A stretch of DNA of 64,000 nt from Mytilus galloprovincialis (Eukaryota; Mollusca; Bivalvia; Mytilida; Mytilidae). Position numbers and translations under genes: made by a program. A model generated the notes under the pieces. The model was not told the origin of the DNA and did no database searches. It worked only from the letters and a program-made list of their open reading frames with translations. Shown one piece after another: positions 60,726 through 64,000 of the stretch (position 1 is its first letter; every line of letters starts with the position of its first letter). Location: positions 50,216,872 through 50,280,871 of the forward strand of contig NC_134844.1 in the NCBI RefSeq assembly GCF_965363235.1. Direction: 5' to 3'.

Positions 60726-61225
60726 ATTGATGACAAAATATTTAGTTTCTTTTGATTTTACTTTTTCTATATAACATTTTAATTGTATGAAATATTGCAC
60801 CAAATCATGCAGGATTGATGATTGTAGCAGTTTTGAAAGTGTACCAAAATATGGTTGGCTAAAATGGATAGGGTCCTTCCATAGGAGCCCCACAACGATC
60901 TTACAGGTATCTTACAGGTATAGTAAAATGGCTGATCTCTTTTCCGGAAAAATACACATTTTAACCGATATCGATGGAAAGGTTAATGTACTACTTTTCG
61001 GGTTTAACCAATCAGTGCAAGGGACACAAGCTACCAAATGTCACAAAACAGGTCTATTGACTTCAATCAAGGAGAACAAATCATAAGGTTATTCAATCAT
61101 TAAAACAATCATTAATGATCTAATCGGGGTTACAAGTAAGTAAGTAAAACTGTCTTTGGATTCGGCATATTGACAAACAATACAAACATAAGCTCGAATG
61201 AGCTTTTCACCGAATATAAAAAACA

Positions 61226-61890
61226 CAAGTACACACCCGTGATATCGCGGGTCCGTGACTGAATTAAAGTATATATAACTATGCCTAAGCCTTATTTTAG
61301 TAATTAGTATTGTCATCTGATAAAGTCATGTCGATTATAAGATACACAGTTTTCTCTGCTTTCAAATCTTTCTGTTTGAACCCGTCGACCTGGAACTTAT
61401 CAATTATTGGAAATATTAATTATTTGGAAAACAAAAGGTCCAGGCTATCCAGGAATGGGGTATTTTTTAATCAACAGCATTGTCTTATATCAGTTATCTT
61501 AGAAAGTCTTGCTGATTGCTGAATAAAGCTACAATAGGGAACAATTTGACAATGATTGAATTTAGTAGTGTCAGCCCTTTGATTATGACCCGTGTATATA
61601 GCAAAATCCTAAATACACCGTTTGGTGGTGCGCCTGTCAAATGCGGAACGTACAGATAAGGTAATAGCTAACAGGTGAATATACTATTGGTATCGGTATC
61701 GGATCAGACCCGGAACTTGTTAATTATTGGCAATATTAATTATGTGGAAAACAAAAGGGTCTGGAGTGGTGTAATTTTTAATCTACACCATTGACCCATA
61801 TTAGTTATATATAGAGTTGAATTCTTTGATTTGTCGTTTTTACCCGATGACGGCTGACAAATTGGACCTCGTAATTTTAGTATTATAGAT
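61226..61890 (+). repeat. Dispersed repeat D, two overlapping partial copies
   Basis: 61226-61498 matches the left two thirds of D (cccgtgatatcgcgggtccg to tcttatatcagttatc). 61709-61890 matches the right part (gaacttgttaattattgg to tattatagat). The overlap suggests two insertions or a tandem pair with a deletion. Confidence 0.75.
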
Positions 61891-61919
61891 ATGCAATAAG
61901 TGAATAACAAATAAAACTT

Positions 61920-62046
61920 CAGGAGTTTGAAATCCTATCAATAAGGGGGTAAAAATATACCAAAGTCGACTATTTGAGAGAAGCTCTACTGAGATAGTCA
62001 ACTTTGGTATTTTTTACCCCTTTATTGATAGGATTTCAAACTCCTG
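61920..62046. repeat. Hairpin element Y copy 2, 127 bp
   Basis: Arms caggagtttgaaatcctatc...aaagtcgactat and their complement, with a gagagaagctctactgagat centre. Core and ends match copy 1; the middle of the arms differs. Confidence 0.9.
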
Positions 62047-62112
62047 TGATAAAACAAGGCATGCAGCATTGTAGTCCAAATAATTATGACGTCTTGAAAG
62101 GCTATTATATAT

Positions 62113-62405
62113 CTCACAAACATGTTTAACCCCGCCGCATTTTTCGCTCCTGTCCCAAGTCAGGAGCCTCTGGCCTTTGTTAGTCTTGTATTATTTTAAC
62201 TTTCATGTGTACAATTTGGAGCTTAGTATGGTGTTCATTATCACTAAACTAGTATATATTTGTTTTGGGGCCAGCTGAAGGACGACTCCGGGTGCGAGAA
62301 TTTCTCTTTGCATTGAAGACCTGTTGGTGACCTTCTGTTGTTGTCTGCTCTATGGTCGGGTTGTTGTCTCTTTGACACATTCCCCATTTCCATTCTCAAT
62401 TTTAG
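62113..62405 (+). repeat. Dispersed repeat B, longest copy
   Basis: catgtttaaccccgccgcat, cctgtcccaagtcaggagcc, ggccagctgaaggacgactc and ttgttgtctctttgacacat. Downstream of hairpin Y copy 2. Confidence 0.75.
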
Positions 62406-62689
62406 TAAATAATAAAAAGCAGCACCAAAAATTAGCTCTTAGCAAATAGCATATACATGTATCTTGCAAAATACCAAAACATATGTATGAAGCACTAATT
62501 TCTTTAAAAATTTGCAGTTTAAAAATGATTTTTTAAATAATTTATGATTTATAAAGTAAAAATTTCAAATCTTTCAAATTTTAAAATGTAAAAAACAAAA
62601 TTTCAGTTGCAATGCAAATGAGCTGTTAATGCAGCATAAAAAGCATAAATATTGTAACACAAATAATCTACAGGCAGAGCAAAAACATT

Positions 62690-64000
62690 CTGTTCCACTC
62701 AAGGACTGAACAAGACTCTTAAAATGTGAGAAGTCCTGAAATGGTCTGGTAAGCTATTCCATAAAGAAGCAGCAGTAAAACTAAAAGATTTTTTTTCCAT
62801 ATGAGGTAGTTCTTACCTGTGGTATTTCTAAAATATTAGTTTATCTAAAAGAATATTAAGTGTGTTTAATTTTGAGTAAATTTTGTAAACATACAGTAGC
62901 CAAATTATTTAAAATTTTATAAGTCTCAAGTGCCATTGTCTTGATGCGTTTTACTTGTAGGGTTGGAACCTTTGCGTTCTCAAGAAGAGTTTCAGATGAT
63001 GATAAGTATGTAGTCGTCATATAGAAATCTTAATACTCTCTTTTGTATTTTTTTCAAGTTTTTTAGAATTTTTCTCTCTACAAAAATTCCAAGCCAAAGG
63101 GCAAAAATTAAAATTACTCATAATAAAAGTATGTAAAATTGTAAGTTTATTTAACAAATCTGTTTAAAAATGATCCAATTCTCTTGAGAATATTGACAGC
63201 TGTTGATGCCTTTCTACACAAGTTACTTATATGTGAATCAAATTTTAGTTGGTAATCAATATCAATTCCAAGTAACTTGACTGTTTCTTCTCATGATAAA
63301 ATATTTTGCTGAATTTGTATAGATGGATTTTTTGCAAAGGTTCTTTTCCCTACAGCAATAACTTGAAATTTATCAGGATTTGCCTGCATCTTATTTTCTT
63401 TAAAGTTTAAACCAATCAATAAGCACTTGAGACTCAGATTCTAATATGGATATGAGATGGTCATAATCATGATAATCCGGAATACTAAAAGACAGAGTAT
63501 TGTCGTCCGCATAATTATATAATGTACTATGTTTAACAAAATAGAATATATCATTTATGAAGATATTAAATAAAAGGGGACCCAATGTAGAACCTTGGTG
63601 TACCCCTTTTTGGATGTCAGCCCAGCTACTCAGAACACTGTTTACTTTAATTTGCTGTTTTCTATCAGAAAGATATGATTTTTATAAAGATACTGAATGT
63701 GGAGAAAATCCATATGCTAGTAATCATGGTAATTTATCTAGTAAAATTTCATGAGGTAAGCAGTCAAAAGCTTTTGATAAATCCATAAGAACTGCAGCTA
63801 TATATAAGTTTTTGTCTATTTATAAGCTTTACATCTGCAGTCTTCCAGTAATCTGAGCAACGTAGTCTTACATCCATGTCCTCTACGGAAATCACGTAGA
63901 TAAGGATTAAAAATGGAATCAAAGACATTGTATAACTGTATTTCAAATATCATGAATATCTTTTCGTAAAATTTTGAAAAAATAGGTAGCACACTGACTG
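62690..64000 (-). pseudogene. CR1/L2/Jockey-type LINE reverse transcriptase, broken, continues past the window
   Basis: On the minus strand: AAVLMDLSKAFDCLPHEILL (around 63790-63740), DIQKGVHQGSTLGPLLFN, FINDIF and YNYADDNTLSFS (around 63510), then DKFQVIAVGKRTFAKNP, LLGIDIDYQLKFDSHI, a thumb region, and SFSFTAASLWNSLPDHFR near 62760. Several stops and frame changes separate these blocks. The catalytic YADD is intact. The 5' part lies beyond 64000. Confidence 0.9.

Noticed and set aside
60787-61086. 99-residue plus-strand frame
   Set aside because: No recognisable domain, no repeat support and no exon context.

Overview
This is animal nuclear DNA, AT-rich and intron-rich, with no bacterial features. 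The only gene with a clear orthologue is animal GATD1. The rest is mostly dispersed repeats and small inverted-repeat elements. Several of these resemble, from memory, repeats common in marine mussel genomes (Mytilus or a close relative). The organism call is therefore an inference: a bivalve, most likely Mytilidae.

Two host genes could be assembled exon by exon, both on the minus strand. (1) A complete GATD1 orthologue (DJ-1/PfpI-like glutamine amidotransferase fold) has seven coding exons between 24552 and 11370. They encode 215 residues, and every junction has GT/AG ends and a consistent phase. (2) An unrecognised gene has six coding exons between 54295 and 40659, encoding 645 residues. 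It has three tandemly duplicated phase 1-1 exons and a large last exon that ends in about 19 copies of a 9-residue repeat.

Layout. 1-9600: a patchwork of repeat fragments, with a degraded Penelope-like retroelement relic and two tandem copies of a 358-bp repeat. 9600-24600: GATD1, whose introns hold at least four related 210-bp MITEs, two 1.13-kb inverted-repeat elements, a 48-bp minisatellite and several hairpins. 24600-28160: hairpin elements and dispersed repeats. 28160-33683: a broken LINE (minus strand) with a Harbinger-like MITE inside it. 34000-38510: a second copy of that MITE and nested repeat families. 38510-54300: the second host gene, with a pogo/Tc1-like element, two 581-bp TA-flanked elements and a three-level nest (E > Q > R) in and around its introns. 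54450-59400: a 190-bp tandem array and a four-level nest (T > K > S > L). 59600-64000: a CR1-like LINE 3' end, a large inverted repeat, hairpins and a second LINE running off the window end.

The two host genes show no functional link. No rRNA, tRNA, CRISPR array or operon-like structure was seen. The main interest lies in the exon triplication, the coding minisatellite, and the inverted-repeat elements whose boundaries and target-site duplications can be read directly.
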